A stretch of DNA of 40,337 nt from assembly GCA_003553525.1 (NCBI GenBank), contig PWEO01000044.1, positions 1-40,337 on the forward strand, in the 5' to 3' direction. Positions 30,629 through 40,295 of the stretch are shown here, piece after piece. The stretch comes from Clostridiaceae bacterium. GTDB lineage: Bacteria; Bacillota; Clostridia; Peptostreptococcales; T1SED10-28. Made by a program: the position numbers and the translations under genes. Positions within the stretch are counted from its first letter, which is position 1; every line of letters starts with the position of its first letter. Below the pieces are notes generated by a model that had not been told where the DNA came from, made no database searches, and worked only from the letters and a program-made list of their open reading frames with translations.

Positions 30629-33600
30629 ATGGACACCGGAGCAGCAACATGCCATTGAATCCAGAGGGGAGAACCTACTGCTGTCCGCAGCTGCGGGCTC
30701 AGGGAAAACCGCGGTATTGGTAGAACGGATTATTCAAATGATTACCAAGGATGAACTGGATATTGATCGACTGCTGATTGTAACCTTTACAAAGGCCGCA
30801 GCGGGAGAGATGCGGGAGCGAATCGGGAATGCGGTGGTGAAGGCCTTAGAGGAAAAAACGGGAAACTCCGATCATCTGCGACGACAGATGACCCTGTTAA
30901 ACCGGGCGAAGATCACGACTCTTCATGCCTTTTGCATCGATGTGATCCAAAAGAATTTTCATTTGATAGATTTAGATCCCGCCTTTCGCATCGGGGATCA
31001 GACAGAAAACAATCTTTTAAGTCGGGAAGCTCTGGAAAACGTCTTCGAGGAGCACTATGAAAACCAAAATCCGATCTTCCATCAGCTGGTGGAAAGCTTC
31101 GGAGGCAGCAAAGAGGATGACCCCTTAAAAGAAATGGTGCTGAAGTGTTACCGCTTTACCCAGAGTCAGCCGGACCCTATGGAGTGGCTGGAAAAACAGA
31201 TGGAGAACTTTCACGTGGAGAAAGAAGCGGACTTGGAAAATCATCCCTGGACATTAGAACTTAAAAAAGGGATTAACCGAAGGCTAAAAGGGGCAAAAGA
31301 TCTGTTTCAAAGAGCCCTGGAGACAGCCCAAAGTCCCGGAGGACCGGAACCTTATGCCTCGGCCATAGAGGAAGACCTTAAAAATATCGGAGAACTTCAA
31401 TCCTTGGGAGAAAAGGATTTGAATGCGTTTTATCAGGAACTAAAGACGTTGAAGCATCCCCGTTTGAAGGCGGTAAAGAAAGAGAGCTGTGATGAAGCCT
31501 TAAAAGAGGAAGCGAAATCCCTTCGGGACGACGGAAAAGATTTAATCGATAAAATCAAAAAAGAACAGCTGCAACAAAGTCCTGCCCGATATTTTAAAGA
31601 TTTACAGAGAATTGCTCCGCTGATGGATTATTTTTATGATCTGGTCAAAGCCTATCATCAGGAGTACGGTGATAAAAAACGGGAACAGGGAGTAATGGAC
31701 TTTAACGATTTGGAGCATTTCGCCCTGGAAATATTAAAGGATTCGAAGGCGCAAAAGATGTACCGGGAACAATTCGAACACATTTTCATCGATGAGTATC
31801 AGGACAGCAATATTGTGCAGGAGACTTTGATACAGCGGATTTGCAGAGAAAACAATCTTTTTATGGTGGGAGATGTAAAACAGAGTATTTACCGTTTCCG
31901 ACTGGCGGATCCCACGCTGTTTCTGGAGAAGTACGAAACCTTTGATAAAAAAGCTGGGGAAGAAAGCGGACCCCTGCTGAATCGAAGAATCGATCTATCG
32001 AAAAATTTCCGGAGCCGCAGTTCCGTCATTGACGGAGTGAATTTTCTATTTCGTCATTTGATGTCCAGGGATCTCGGAGAAATTCATTACGATGAAAGCG
32101 CCTATTTATACAGGGGAAGGGATCATCAGCCCATTGAAGATTCTGATTTGGAACTGCATTTGATTGAAAAAAAGGAAGAGGATCTTCAAGGGGTGGAAGA
32201 GGAACTGCAAGAACTGAAGGCCATGGAATTTGAAGCCAGGGTTGTGGTTAAACGAATCAAGGAACTGACCGGGGATATGGAAATTTACGATGAAGAACTG
32301 GAAGCCTACCGAAAGGTTACCTACCGGGATATGGTCATTCTTCTTCGCTCTACAAAAAGCTCCACGAATATATTTCAGGAGGAGCTGGCCCGGGAAGGGA
32401 TTCCCGCCTATGCGGATTCCGACAGCGGCTACTTTGAAGCGCTGGAAGTTCAAATGTTTCTGGATCTTCTGCGGGTAGTGGATAATAAAGCCCAGGACAT
32501 TCCCTTAATCAGTGTTATGCGCTCCCCTATGGGAGGATTTACCACGGAGGAACTGATTAATATTCGCCTGGAAAATAAACAGGGTTCCTATTTTGAAGCC
32601 TTGAAAAATGCGGCTTATCACAGGGAGTACCCCCTGGGAGAAAAAGCCGGAAAATTCCTGGCAAATTTACGGAAATGGAAGGAAGATTCCAGGCTATATA
32701 AAATTGATGAATTTATTTGGAAACTACTTAGAGAGACGGGATATTATTATTTTCTCGGAGCCATGCCCGGGGGAAAACAACGCCAGGCAAATCTTCGGAT
32801 ACTGCTGGACCGGGCCACGGAATTTCAACAAACATCGATTAAAGGGCTGTTTCAATTTATCGAATTTATGGAGAAAATAAAACAGGGCAGCGATGACTTC
32901 GGGGCGGCGAAAATCCTCGGAGAGAAGGAAAACGTGGTCCGGCTGATGAGTATCCACAAAAGCAAAGGGCTGGAGTTTCCTGTAGTGTTTTTAGCCGGAT
33001 TGGGCAAACAGTTCAACAAAATGGATGTCAGGAGCAATATGCTGATGCATAAGGATCTGGGTATGGGACCGAAGTTTGTGGACCTTAAAACCCGGACCTA
33101 TCGGGACACTTTAGGGAAAGTGGCCATGAAAGAAGTGATTGAAGGGGAAAATCTTTCGGAGGAAATGCGGATTTTGTATGTGGCCCTAACCCGAGCTGAG
33201 GATAAGGTAGTGCTTACCGCCTCGGTTCCAGGGATAGAGAAACAGCTGGAGAAATGGGGAAAGTCCAAGGGCAGTTATGCACTTCGGTCGGCTCAAAGCC
33301 CTATGGACTGGATCGGCCCCTTGCTGATCAGGCATCAAGGGGTTACTGCTTTTAGAGATATTCTGACCTATGAAACTCCCCGGGGGGAACTGATTAAGGA
33401 TGAAAGTCCCTGGCGATTGGATTTAGTAGACCGAAAAGGATTCTCCGAAGAAATTCGTGAGACCCGGGAAAAAAAGGATCAGGATCAGCAGAAATTTAAG
33501 GAACTGGAAAATCCCGGCGGGGAACCCCGCAGTCCATACCGCGACAATATTCATAAGAAGCTGGACTGGGTGTATCCCTATAAAAGCAGTGAGAATATTC

Positions 33601-34232
33601 CTTCAAAACTCACGGTTACAGACTTGAAATCCTTTAATCGGGATTCCATGGAACGTGTAAAATACCGGGCACCCAGTTTGAAAGAACGTCCCCGTTTCCT
33701 GGAGGAACGAAAAGCCTTTGAGGGAAAGGAATTAGGAACCATCCTGCACTTTTTTATGCAGCATTTGGATTTTCATAATACCAAAGATCTCTCGGCTCTA
33801 GAAAAGCAGAAGGATCGAATGGTTGCCCGGGGCCTTCTTCGGGAAGAGGAAGCAGAATCCTTAGAACTGGAAAAAGTAGAGCTTTTTCTCCAAAGTCTTC
33901 TGGGTCAACGTATGAAAGCTGCAGAAAAGATTCATCGGGAAGAACCCTTTAATATTTGGAAAAAGGCCGAGGACCTGTCTACGGAACTGGAGGGCTGTGA
34001 AGACAAAGTACTGATTCAAGGGATGATTGACTGCTACTTTGAAGAAGAGGGACAGTGGGTGCTGGTGGACTACAAAAGCGATTACCTGTGGGAGGGGAAC
34101 CGCAGGGAAAAACTTGAAACCTATAAACCTCAACTAACCCTTTACCGGGAAGCTCTGGAGTCCATTACCGGAAAAAAAGTAAAAGAAACGATCATTCATT
34201 TTTTCTATACGGGAGAATCTATCGAAATATAA
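30621..34232 (+). CDS. addA: AddAB helicase-nuclease, subunit AddA
   Basis: 1203 residues from ATG 30621, eight bases after AGGAGGG; a GTG at 30612 overlaps that site. A UvrD-type superfamily 1 helicase: Walker A AAAGSGKT (23-30), VTFTKAAAGEMRERI, Walker B FIDEYQDSN, VGDVKQSIYRFR, SIHKSKGLEFPVVFLAG and LYVALTRAEDKV are all intact. The C-terminal RecB-type nuclease carries GTILHFFMQHLD, IQGMIDCYF and VLVDYKSDYL with the metal-binding Asp and Lys. The gene is translated with addB. The complex works in the cytoplasm on broken DNA ends. Confidence 0.96.
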   Translation: MPKWTPEQQHAIESRGENLLLSAAAGSGKTAVLVERIIQMITKDELDIDRLLIVTFTKAAAGEMRERIGNAVVKALEEKTGNSDHLRRQMTLLNRAKITTLHAFCIDVIQKNFHLIDLDPAFRIGDQTENNLLSREALENVFEEHYENQNPIFHQLVESFGGSKEDDPLKEMVLKCYRFTQSQPDPMEWLEKQMENFHVEKEADLENHPWTLELKKGINRRLKGAKDLFQRALETAQSPGGPEPYASAIEEDLKNIGELQSLGEKDLNAFYQELKTLKHPRLKAVKKESCDEALKEEAKSLRDDGKDLIDKIKKEQLQQSPARYFKDLQRIAPLMDYFYDLVKAYHQEYGDKKREQGVMDFNDLEHFALEILKDSKAQKMYREQFEHIFIDEYQDSNIVQETLIQRICRENNLFMVGDVKQSIYRFRLADPTLFLEKYETFDKKAGEESGPLLNRRIDLSKNFRSRSSVIDGVNFLFRHLMSRDLGEIHYDESAYLYRGRDHQPIEDSDLELHLIEKKEEDLQGVEEELQELKAMEFEARVVVKRIKELTGDMEIYDEELEAYRKVTYRDMVILLRSTKSSTNIFQEELAREGIPAYADSDSGYFEALEVQMFLDLLRVVDNKAQDIPLISVMRSPMGGFTTEELINIRLENKQGSYFEALKNAAYHREYPLGEKAGKFLANLRKWKEDSRLYKIDEFIWKLLRETGYYYFLGAMPGGKQRQANLRILLDRATEFQQTSIKGLFQFIEFMEKIKQGSDDFGAAKILGEKENVVRLMSIHKSKGLEFPVVFLAGLGKQFNKMDVRSNMLMHKDLGMGPKFVDLKTRTYRDTLGKVAMKEVIEGENLSEEMRILYVALTRAEDKVVLTASVPGIEKQLEKWGKSKGSYALRSAQSPMDWIGPLLIRHQGVTAFRDILTYETPRGELIKDESPWRLDLVDRKGFSEEIRETREKKDQDQQKFKELENPGGEPRSPYRDNIHKKLDWVYPYKSSENIPSKLTVTDLKSFNRDSMERVKYRAPSLKERPRFLEERKAFEGKELGTILHFFMQHLDFHNTKDLSALEKQKDRMVARGLLREEEAESLELEKVELFLQSLLGQRMKAAEKIHREEPFNIWKKAEDLSTELEGCEDKVLIQGMIDCYFEEEGQWVLVDYKSDYLWEGNRREKLETYKPQLTLYREALESITGKKVKETIIHFFYTGESIEI

Positions 34233-34293
34233 CCTGCGAACCGGTAATTATAATTTGGATGATTAACCGGCAGATACAATTGGAGGGATAAGA

Positions 34294-35262
34294 ATGAAAG
34301 AGACAGGAATACCGATGCATCAGTTGGAAAAAGCCAGGGACCGTTTAATAGGCCGGGCAAAAATCACTCCCCTGCTTCGGGGGGAAACCCTGGATAAGTT
34401 GATAGGAGCCCAGGTTTATCTGAAACCGGAAAATCTGCAAGTAACAGGATCCTTTAAAATTCGCGGTGCCACCAATAAAATGCTCACTTTAAGCCGCGGG
34501 GCTCTTGAAAAAGGGGTCATTGCCGCATCATCAGGAAATCATGCCCTGGGCGTCAGTTACGCCGCGAAGGTTTTGAACACGAAAGCGGTAATTGTGATGC
34601 CCGTGGATGCTCCGAAAATAAAACAGGCCAAGGCCAAGGCCCTGGGAGCGCAAGTGATCCTTTGCGGGGCCACCTCCAAGGAACGTTACGATAAGGCGGA
34701 AGAGTTGATTGATGCTCATGGATATACGTTGATCCATTCCTATGCCGATGAAGACTTGATGGCAGGTCAGGGAACCGTGGGTTTGGAGATCGTAAAAGCT
34801 TTGCCTGAGGTGGATCTGGTTGTGGTACCCTTAGGAGGAGGGGGGTTGCTGTCCGGGGTGGTAAGTGCCCTGAAAGGAAAAAATACCGAAATCAAGGTGG
34901 TGGGAGTGGAAACCGAAGCGGTGCCCCGATATACTGCAAGTCTTAAAAATGGAAGGCCTACCACGGTGGAGATTAAGGACACCTTTGCCGACGGACTTAA
35001 GGTGGTAGAGCCGGGAAGACGGAATTTTGAAATCATCAGCGCCCTAGTGGACGAGGTGATAACCGTAGGAGAAGAGGATCTTCGTCGAGGAGCAAAGACC
35101 CTATATATGGAAAGCAAACTTGTGGTGGAGCCTTCTGCTGCGGTGGGTATCGCTGCGGCCTTGTCAGGAAAACTAACAATGAAAAATAAGGATAAGGTGT
35201 GTTTTCTTCTCAGCGGAGGAAATGTAGACGAAGAGAAAATGATCGAAATACTGAAAGGGTGA
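34294..35262 (+). CDS. Threonine dehydratase, catabolic type without ACT domain
   Basis: 322 residues. A fold-type II PLP enzyme deaminating threonine (and often serine) to 2-oxobutyrate and ammonia. The PLP lysine is K55 in TGSFKIRGAT; ASSGNHALGVSYAA and the phosphate loop VPLGGGGLLSG are intact. It ends at SGGNVD without the C-terminal regulatory domain of biosynthetic IlvA, so it resembles TdcB. The M19 dipeptidase gene follows after four bases, and a CoA-transferase pair comes next. This fits amino-acid fermentation. Confidence 0.88.
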   Translation: MKETGIPMHQLEKARDRLIGRAKITPLLRGETLDKLIGAQVYLKPENLQVTGSFKIRGATNKMLTLSRGALEKGVIAASSGNHALGVSYAAKVLNTKAVIVMPVDAPKIKQAKAKALGAQVILCGATSKERYDKAEELIDAHGYTLIHSYADEDLMAGQGTVGLEIVKALPEVDLVVVPLGGGGLLSGVVSALKGKNTEIKVVGVETEAVPRYTASLKNGRPTTVEIKDTFADGLKVVEPGRRNFEIISALVDEVITVGEEDLRRGAKTLYMESKLVVEPSAAVGIAAALSGKLTMKNKDKVCFLLSGGNVDEEKMIEILKG

Positions 35263-35266
35263 TGTT

Positions 35267-36220
35267 ATGAAAATTATTGACTTTCACTGTGATACAATGT
35301 TGAAAATCATGGAAAGCAATGAAAAAGCAGGATTAAAAGAAAACGACTTTCAGGTGGATATCGGGAAACTTCAACGGGGTCAAGCCCTGGCCCAGTTTTT
35401 TGCCCTGTTTTTTGAACTGGATGTTATGAGGGAGAAAAAGAAAAGTCCCTATGAACATACTCTTGAAATGCTTGGAAGCTTTGAAGAGGAACTGAAGAAA
35501 AACACAGAGGATATTGCCTTGGCTAAAGGATTTGAAGACCTTGCAAAAAATGAAAAAGCAAATAAAATCTCTGCTTTTTTAACCATTGAAGAGGGCGAAG
35601 CCTTGGAAGGCAGTCTTGATAAATTATCATTTTTTCACAAAAAAGGTGTTCGTTTGATCACTCTTACATGGAATCATGAAAATCAAATCGGCTTTCCAAA
35701 TATCCGATACAAAAGTCGGGAGCGGGGACTAAAGCTCTTCGGAAAGGAAGTTGTGGAAGCAATGAACCACTTAGGGATGTTGATTGATGTTTCCCATCTA
35801 TCCGACGGAGGTTTTTGGGATGTGGCGGAACTGTCTAAACAGCCCTTTATCGCGTCCCATTCCAATGCACGGAGTGTGAAACCCCATCCTCGGAACCTCT
35901 CCGATGAGATGCTAAAAGCTCTGGGTAACGGCGGCGGCGTTGCGGGATTGAACTTCGCCAATTATTTTTTAAGTGAGGATCCCATAAGCAAAATTAAACC
36001 GATGCTTAAGCACATGAGGCATATCATTAACGTAGGAGGAATAGAGGCTTTGGTTCTAGGCACAGACTTTGATGGCATCAGCAGTGAGCTGGAAATCGAA
36101 AATATCGGAGAAATTCAATCCTTGGTTACCGCCATGGAAAAGTCTGGCTTTTCATCGAAGGAAATTGAGCATATTACCCATAAAAACGGACTTCGTATCA
36201 TTAGGGAAGTTCTGGGTTAA
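35267..36220 (+). CDS. Membrane dipeptidase (peptidase family M19)
   Basis: 317 residues. A zinc dipeptidase of the renal dipeptidase family: DFHCDT holds the first His and Asp (H7, D9), AFLTIEEGEAL the bridging Glu, LIDVSHLSDGGFWDV and FIASHSNARSV the other metal histidines, and GTDFDGI the conserved Asp near the C-terminus. There is no signal peptide, so it is cytoplasmic. Four bases separate it from the threonine dehydratase stop, indicating one transcript. It probably frees amino acids from dipeptides for fermentation. Confidence 0.92.
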   Translation: MKIIDFHCDTMLKIMESNEKAGLKENDFQVDIGKLQRGQALAQFFALFFELDVMREKKKSPYEHTLEMLGSFEEELKKNTEDIALAKGFEDLAKNEKANKISAFLTIEEGEALEGSLDKLSFFHKKGVRLITLTWNHENQIGFPNIRYKSRERGLKLFGKEVVEAMNHLGMLIDVSHLSDGGFWDVAELSKQPFIASHSNARSVKPHPRNLSDEMLKALGNGGGVAGLNFANYFLSEDPISKIKPMLKHMRHIINVGGIEALVLGTDFDGISSELEIENIGEIQSLVTAMEKSGFSSKEIEHITHKNGLRIIREVLG

Positions 36221-36241
36221 GGTTTTTTCATATCCTGGCAG

Positions 36242-36270
36242 TTGTGAAAACCCCGGTCCTGTAATACAAT
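36242..36270 (+). promoter_or_regulatory. Sigma-A promoter of the CoA-transferase operon
   Basis: TTGTGA (36242-36247) and TACAAT (36265-36270) are 17 bases apart, 48 bases before the start of the A subunit. Confidence 0.55.
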
Positions 36271-36318
36271 AGAAGACAATGAAGGAAACTAATTTTATGA
36301 AACAAGGAGTGATGAAGG

Positions 36319-36972
36319 GTGGAAAAAATCATTGACATGCAAGAGGCAATTTCCTATGTTGAAGATGGTATGACCATTATGATCGGAGGATTTTTGGGAA
36401 ATGGAGCTCCGGATCAATTGATTGAAGGTCTTTTGAAAAAAGGGGTTAAGGATTTAACCCTGGTCTGTAACGACACCGGATTTCCCGATCGGGGAATCGG
36501 GAAACTTGTGGTGAATAAACAGGTGAAGAAAGTGATAACATCCCACATCGGAACCAATCCCCAGTCGGGAAAACAAATGCACAGCGGGGAGATGGATGTT
36601 CGTCTGGTTCCCCAGGGAACCCTGGCAGAGCAGATTCGATCTGCAGGAGCAGGCCTTGGAGGATTTTTAACCCCAACGGGAGTAGGTACTGTGGTGGAAG
36701 AAGGCAAAGAAGTTGTGGAAATTGACGGTAAGGACTATTTATTGGAGCTGCCGATTAAAGCGGATCTGGCCCTTATTCGGGGAAGCAAAGTGGACACTAA
36801 GGGAAACGTATGGTATCGCCACTCCACACGAAACTTTAACCCGGTTATGGCCATGGCGGCGGATCGGGTCATTGTGGAAGCGGAAGAGGTTGTGAAAGTG
36901 GGAGAAATCGATCCGAACAATGTGGCAACACCCCATATTTTTGTAGATCATATTGTAAGGGGGAGTAAATAA
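36319..36972 (+). CDS. 3-oxoacid (acetoacetate/butyrate-type) CoA-transferase subunit A
   Basis: 217 residues. The A subunit of a family I CoA-transferase, which moves CoA between acyl-CoA and short-chain acids. GMTIMIGGFLGNGAPDQLI at the N-terminus and SHIGTNPQSGKQMHSGE, GAGLGGFLTPTGVGT and ALIRGSKVDTKGN later are family marks. The start is GTG 36319 with AAGGAG nine bases upstream. The B-subunit ATG overlaps its stop. The exact acid pair (acetoacetate, butyrate or another) cannot be read from the sequence. Confidence 0.9.
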   Translation: MEKIIDMQEAISYVEDGMTIMIGGFLGNGAPDQLIEGLLKKGVKDLTLVCNDTGFPDRGIGKLVVNKQVKKVITSHIGTNPQSGKQMHSGEMDVRLVPQGTLAEQIRSAGAGLGGFLTPTGVGTVVEEGKEVVEIDGKDYLLELPIKADLALIRGSKVDTKGNVWYRHSTRNFNPVMAMAADRVIVEAEEVVKVGEIDPNNVATPHIFVDHIVRGSK

Positions 36973-37622
36973 TGGAAGCGAGAGAGCGAATTGTCAAACG
37001 GGTAGCGAAGGAACTGAAGGATGGGGATATTGTTAATCTGGGGATCGGTATGCCTACGAAGGTAGCTAATTATATAGAAGATGATGTAGAAGTGATTTTT
37101 CAGTCGGAAAACGGATATATCGGCATGGGGGGAGCTCCTGAAGCCGGAAAGGAAGACCCGGATTTGGTGAATGCCGGGGGAATGCATGTCACTGTGAAAA
37201 AAGGCGCGGCATTTTTTGACAGTGCTATGTCCTTTGCCATTATCCGGGGAGGACATGTGGATGCCACGGTTCTTGGAGCCCTTCAAGTGGACCAGGACGG
37301 AAATCTTGCCAACTGGATGATTCCCGGGAAAATGGTTCCCGGCATGGGCGGGGCCATGGATCTCGTAGTAGGGGCTAAAAAGGTAATTGTGGCCATGGAG
37401 CATACGGCTAAGGGAAGTCCGAAAATATTAAAGCAATGCAAACTTCCCCTAACGGCGGAAAAAGAAGTGGACCTGATTGTAACGGAAATGGCGGTGTTTG
37501 AAGTTACGGATCAGGGACTGATTCTTAAAGAGCGGGCGAAGGAAGTGACTTTAGAAGAAATTAAAGAGCTGACAGAAGCGGACTTTACCGTAGCAGAACC
37601 CTTAGAGATTATGAATCCTTAA
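36972..37622 (+). CDS. 3-oxoacid (acetoacetate/butyrate-type) CoA-transferase subunit B
   Basis: 216 residues. The B subunit holds the catalytic glutamate, E46 in FQSENGYIGMG. VNLGIGMPTKVANYI, GGHVDATVLGALQVD and the C-terminal LIVTEMAVFEV confirm the family. ATG 36972 shares its first base with the last base of the A-subunit TAA, so the two chains are made together. In amino-acid-fermenting clostridia such enzymes help channel acyl-CoA to acids and energy. Confidence 0.92.
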   Translation: MEARERIVKRVAKELKDGDIVNLGIGMPTKVANYIEDDVEVIFQSENGYIGMGGAPEAGKEDPDLVNAGGMHVTVKKGAAFFDSAMSFAIIRGGHVDATVLGALQVDQDGNLANWMIPGKMVPGMGGAMDLVVGAKKVIVAMEHTAKGSPKILKQCKLPLTAEKEVDLIVTEMAVFEVTDQGLILKERAKEVTLEEIKELTEADFTVAEPLEIMNP

Positions 37623-37673
37623 GCAGTATAATAAGCAGGAAATCAAGTTCCTGTACTATAAAATCATTGGAAG

Positions 37674-37708
37674 CACTCCCGTAATTATCCTTACGGGGGT
37701 GTTTTTTT
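37674..37708 (+). terminator. Intrinsic terminator of the CoA-transferase operon
   Basis: CACTCCCGTAA (37674-37684) pairs with TTACGGGGGTG (37691-37701), allowing one T-G pair, with a 6-nt loop and seven Ts after it. The words CCTGTACT and AGTACAGG flank it and could extend the stem at long range. Confidence 0.9.
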
Positions 37709-37823
37709 GATTCAGTACAGGAGCACTAAAAATCAGATGAAGAAACAAAGATATTTATAAAAAGCTTTTAAAAAAGAAAAAAAGAGGTATAAATACATAA
37801 ACTAATAAAAAGGATGTGAAGGT

Positions 37824-40247
37824 ATGTTTGAAAATTTTAAGTTGCAAGCGGAGAGACTCACCAGTCCCTGTAATATTGAAGACTTGGATTTTGAAACCAC
37901 TGCGGATTTAAAACCTCTAAAGGGAATCATTGGACAGGAGCGAGCGTCAAAGGCCCTGGAATTTTCACTGAACGTAAAGAAAAAAGGTTATAACGTGTAC
38001 ATTTCAGGACTCAGCGGAACCGGCAGAAACAGTTATGCCCGGTCAATTACGAAAGAGCATGCTAAAGATATGCCGGCTCCCGATGATTGGGTATATGTTT
38101 ATAATTTTTCCGCTCCCGATCGCCCTAAAGCTCTTTCCCTGGAAAAGGGTGCGGGTAAGGAATTCAAAAAAGATCTGGAAGATGTAATTGAAAAACTCCT
38201 GGAAGAGATTCCTAATGCTTTTTCCGGAACGGATTACGAAACTCAAAAGAGTGAGATTCATCAGCAGTTCCAGCAACAGCATAATGAAATCATTAAAAAA
38301 CTGAATGAGATCGCAAAAGAGCACGGCTTTGTTTTTCGGGAAACAGAGCAGGGCCTTGTCACGGCTCCTTTAAGTGACGGAAAGCCTATGAGCCAGGAAG
38401 AATACGAGGAGCTTAGTACGGAAGAAATTCAAGAGCTTCGGGAAAAATCCGAGGAATTGAATCTGGAAACCATTGATCTATTTAATGAGCTCCGAAGCAT
38501 TGAAGAAAATGCCCGGGATGAGATCAAAAAACTGGAAAAACGGATTTGTTATTATGTGATCAATGATTATATTAAAGACCTTATCCGTACCTATGGAAAA
38601 AGAGAAAAAATCGTGGAATACTTAAACGCTATGGAACAGGACATTTTAGAGCATATCAAACAGTTTAAAAACGGAAAATCCAAGGGAGGGCAGAGCCCCC
38701 AGGAAATGCTGCTTATGCAGATGAAGCCGAAAGGGAACTTCATGAACCGTTATCAGGTAAACCTATTCATTGATAACGAGCAAAAAGAACATGCCCCGAT
38801 GATACAGGAAACCAATCCCAGTTACTATAATCTTTTAGGAAGTATTGAATACAAAAATGAGATGGGGGCCCTCAAAACGGACTTTACGCAAATCAAACCG
38901 GGGTCTTTGCATCAAGGCAACGGAGGATTTTTGATTATTCAAGCCAGAGAAATTCTGACCGAGCCCTTTGCCTGGCAAATTTTAAAGAGATCCTTAAAAA
39001 CCGGAGAAATTAATATCGAAAATATGGGTAAGCAATGGGGGCAAGTTGTTACTTCCAGCATTAAGCCGGAACCCATACCCTTGGATATCAAAGTGATTCT
39101 CATTGGAGACCCTTATATTTACCGACTGCTGTTTTCCTATGATGAGGACTTTAAAAAATTGTTCAAGGTAATGTCGGACTTTGATGTGGAAATGGATAAA
39201 ACCCAGGATCATATGATGAAAATGGCGGGCTTTATCTCCGCTCATTGTGAAGAACAGAAATTACTGGATTTTGATAAATATGCAGTAAAGCGGGTGCTGG
39301 AGTACAGTTCCAGAATTGCAGACCATCAGAGAAAACTCAGTTCCCGGTTTAATAAGATTGTAGAGATCTTGTATGAAGCCGATGCCTGGGCATCTACGGA
39401 ACAGGCTGCCCATGTGGGAGCAAAACATGTGGAAAAAGCCATACAGGAAAAAATATATCGTAACAGCAAGTACGAAGAAAAGCTTAATGAAATGTTTGAA
39501 GAGGGAACCTTGTTAATCGATGTTGAAGGGGAAAAAATCGGACAGATCAACGGGTTGGCAGTCATGGGCACCGGAGAACATTCCTTCGGAAGACCCAGCC
39601 GGATTACAGCCTCAACCTATAAAGGGAAATCCGGAATTATCAATGTGGAACGGGAAGTCAAACAGAGCGGAAACATTCATGATAAGGGTGTTTTAATACT
39701 CAGCGGTTATTTGGGATCGAAATTTGCTCAAAAAAATCCTATGGCTCTTTCCGTCAGCATAAGCTTTGAGCAAACCTACTCAGTAATTGATGGTGACAGT
39801 GCATCCAGCACCGAACTCTATGCGATTTTATCCAGTATCGCCGATATTAAATTGAAGCAGGGAATCGCTGTAACAGGATCCGTGAATCAAAAAGGAGAAA
39901 TACAACCCATCGGCGGTGTGAATGAAAAGATCGAAGGTTTTTATGATGTGTGTAAAATGAAGGGCTTAACCGGACAACAAGGGGTTATGATCCCTGAAAA
40001 AAATGTAAGAAACCTAATGCTCAAAGAAGAAGTTATCGACGCAGTAAAGGAAGAAAAATTCCATATTTACGCGATTAATCATGTGGATGAAGGGATCGAA
40101 ATTCTCACGGGAATGCCTGCAGGAAAATGTGATGAAGAAGGGAATTATCCCGAAGGAACCATTTACAGAAAAGTAGCTGAAAAACTGGAAAGGGTTCATG
40201 AAGAGGAAAAAAATGAAAATCACAAGGAAAAATCAAATAAAGACTAG
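37824..40247 (+). CDS. Lon-related AAA protease (AAA_32 / Lon C domain)
   Basis: 807 residues. The N-terminal AAA part has a Walker A-like loop GLSGTGRNSYA in which Arg replaces the usual Lys, as often seen in this Lon-like group (YcbZ/PF13654). A long helical insert (about 110-280) follows. The Lon protease domain has the catalytic pair S659 (DGDSASSTE) and K702 (GGVNEKIEG), 43 residues apart as in Lon, with GSVNQKGEIQPIGG between. It lacks the N-terminal Lon substrate domain. It should be a cytoplasmic ATP-dependent protease; targets are unknown. A monocistronic layout is likely, with the preceding terminator 115 bases away. Confidence 0.9.
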   Translation: MFENFKLQAERLTSPCNIEDLDFETTADLKPLKGIIGQERASKALEFSLNVKKKGYNVYISGLSGTGRNSYARSITKEHAKDMPAPDDWVYVYNFSAPDRPKALSLEKGAGKEFKKDLEDVIEKLLEEIPNAFSGTDYETQKSEIHQQFQQQHNEIIKKLNEIAKEHGFVFRETEQGLVTAPLSDGKPMSQEEYEELSTEEIQELREKSEELNLETIDLFNELRSIEENARDEIKKLEKRICYYVINDYIKDLIRTYGKREKIVEYLNAMEQDILEHIKQFKNGKSKGGQSPQEMLLMQMKPKGNFMNRYQVNLFIDNEQKEHAPMIQETNPSYYNLLGSIEYKNEMGALKTDFTQIKPGSLHQGNGGFLIIQAREILTEPFAWQILKRSLKTGEINIENMGKQWGQVVTSSIKPEPIPLDIKVILIGDPYIYRLLFSYDEDFKKLFKVMSDFDVEMDKTQDHMMKMAGFISAHCEEQKLLDFDKYAVKRVLEYSSRIADHQRKLSSRFNKIVEILYEADAWASTEQAAHVGAKHVEKAIQEKIYRNSKYEEKLNEMFEEGTLLIDVEGEKIGQINGLAVMGTGEHSFGRPSRITASTYKGKSGIINVEREVKQSGNIHDKGVLILSGYLGSKFAQKNPMALSVSISFEQTYSVIDGDSASSTELYAILSSIADIKLKQGIAVTGSVNQKGEIQPIGGVNEKIEGFYDVCKMKGLTGQQGVMIPEKNVRNLMLKEEVIDAVKEEKFHIYAINHVDEGIEILTGMPAGKCDEEGNYPEGTIYRKVAEKLERVHEEEKNENHKEKSNKD

Positions 40248-40295
40248 TATTTTCCAATAAACGATACATTCATAACGTAAAAAAATCCGAGAAAC

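Noticed and set aside
36948-37403. 151-residue minus-strand frame inside the CoA-transferase B gene
   Set aside because: It is a shadow of a well-conserved gene, with no start signal.
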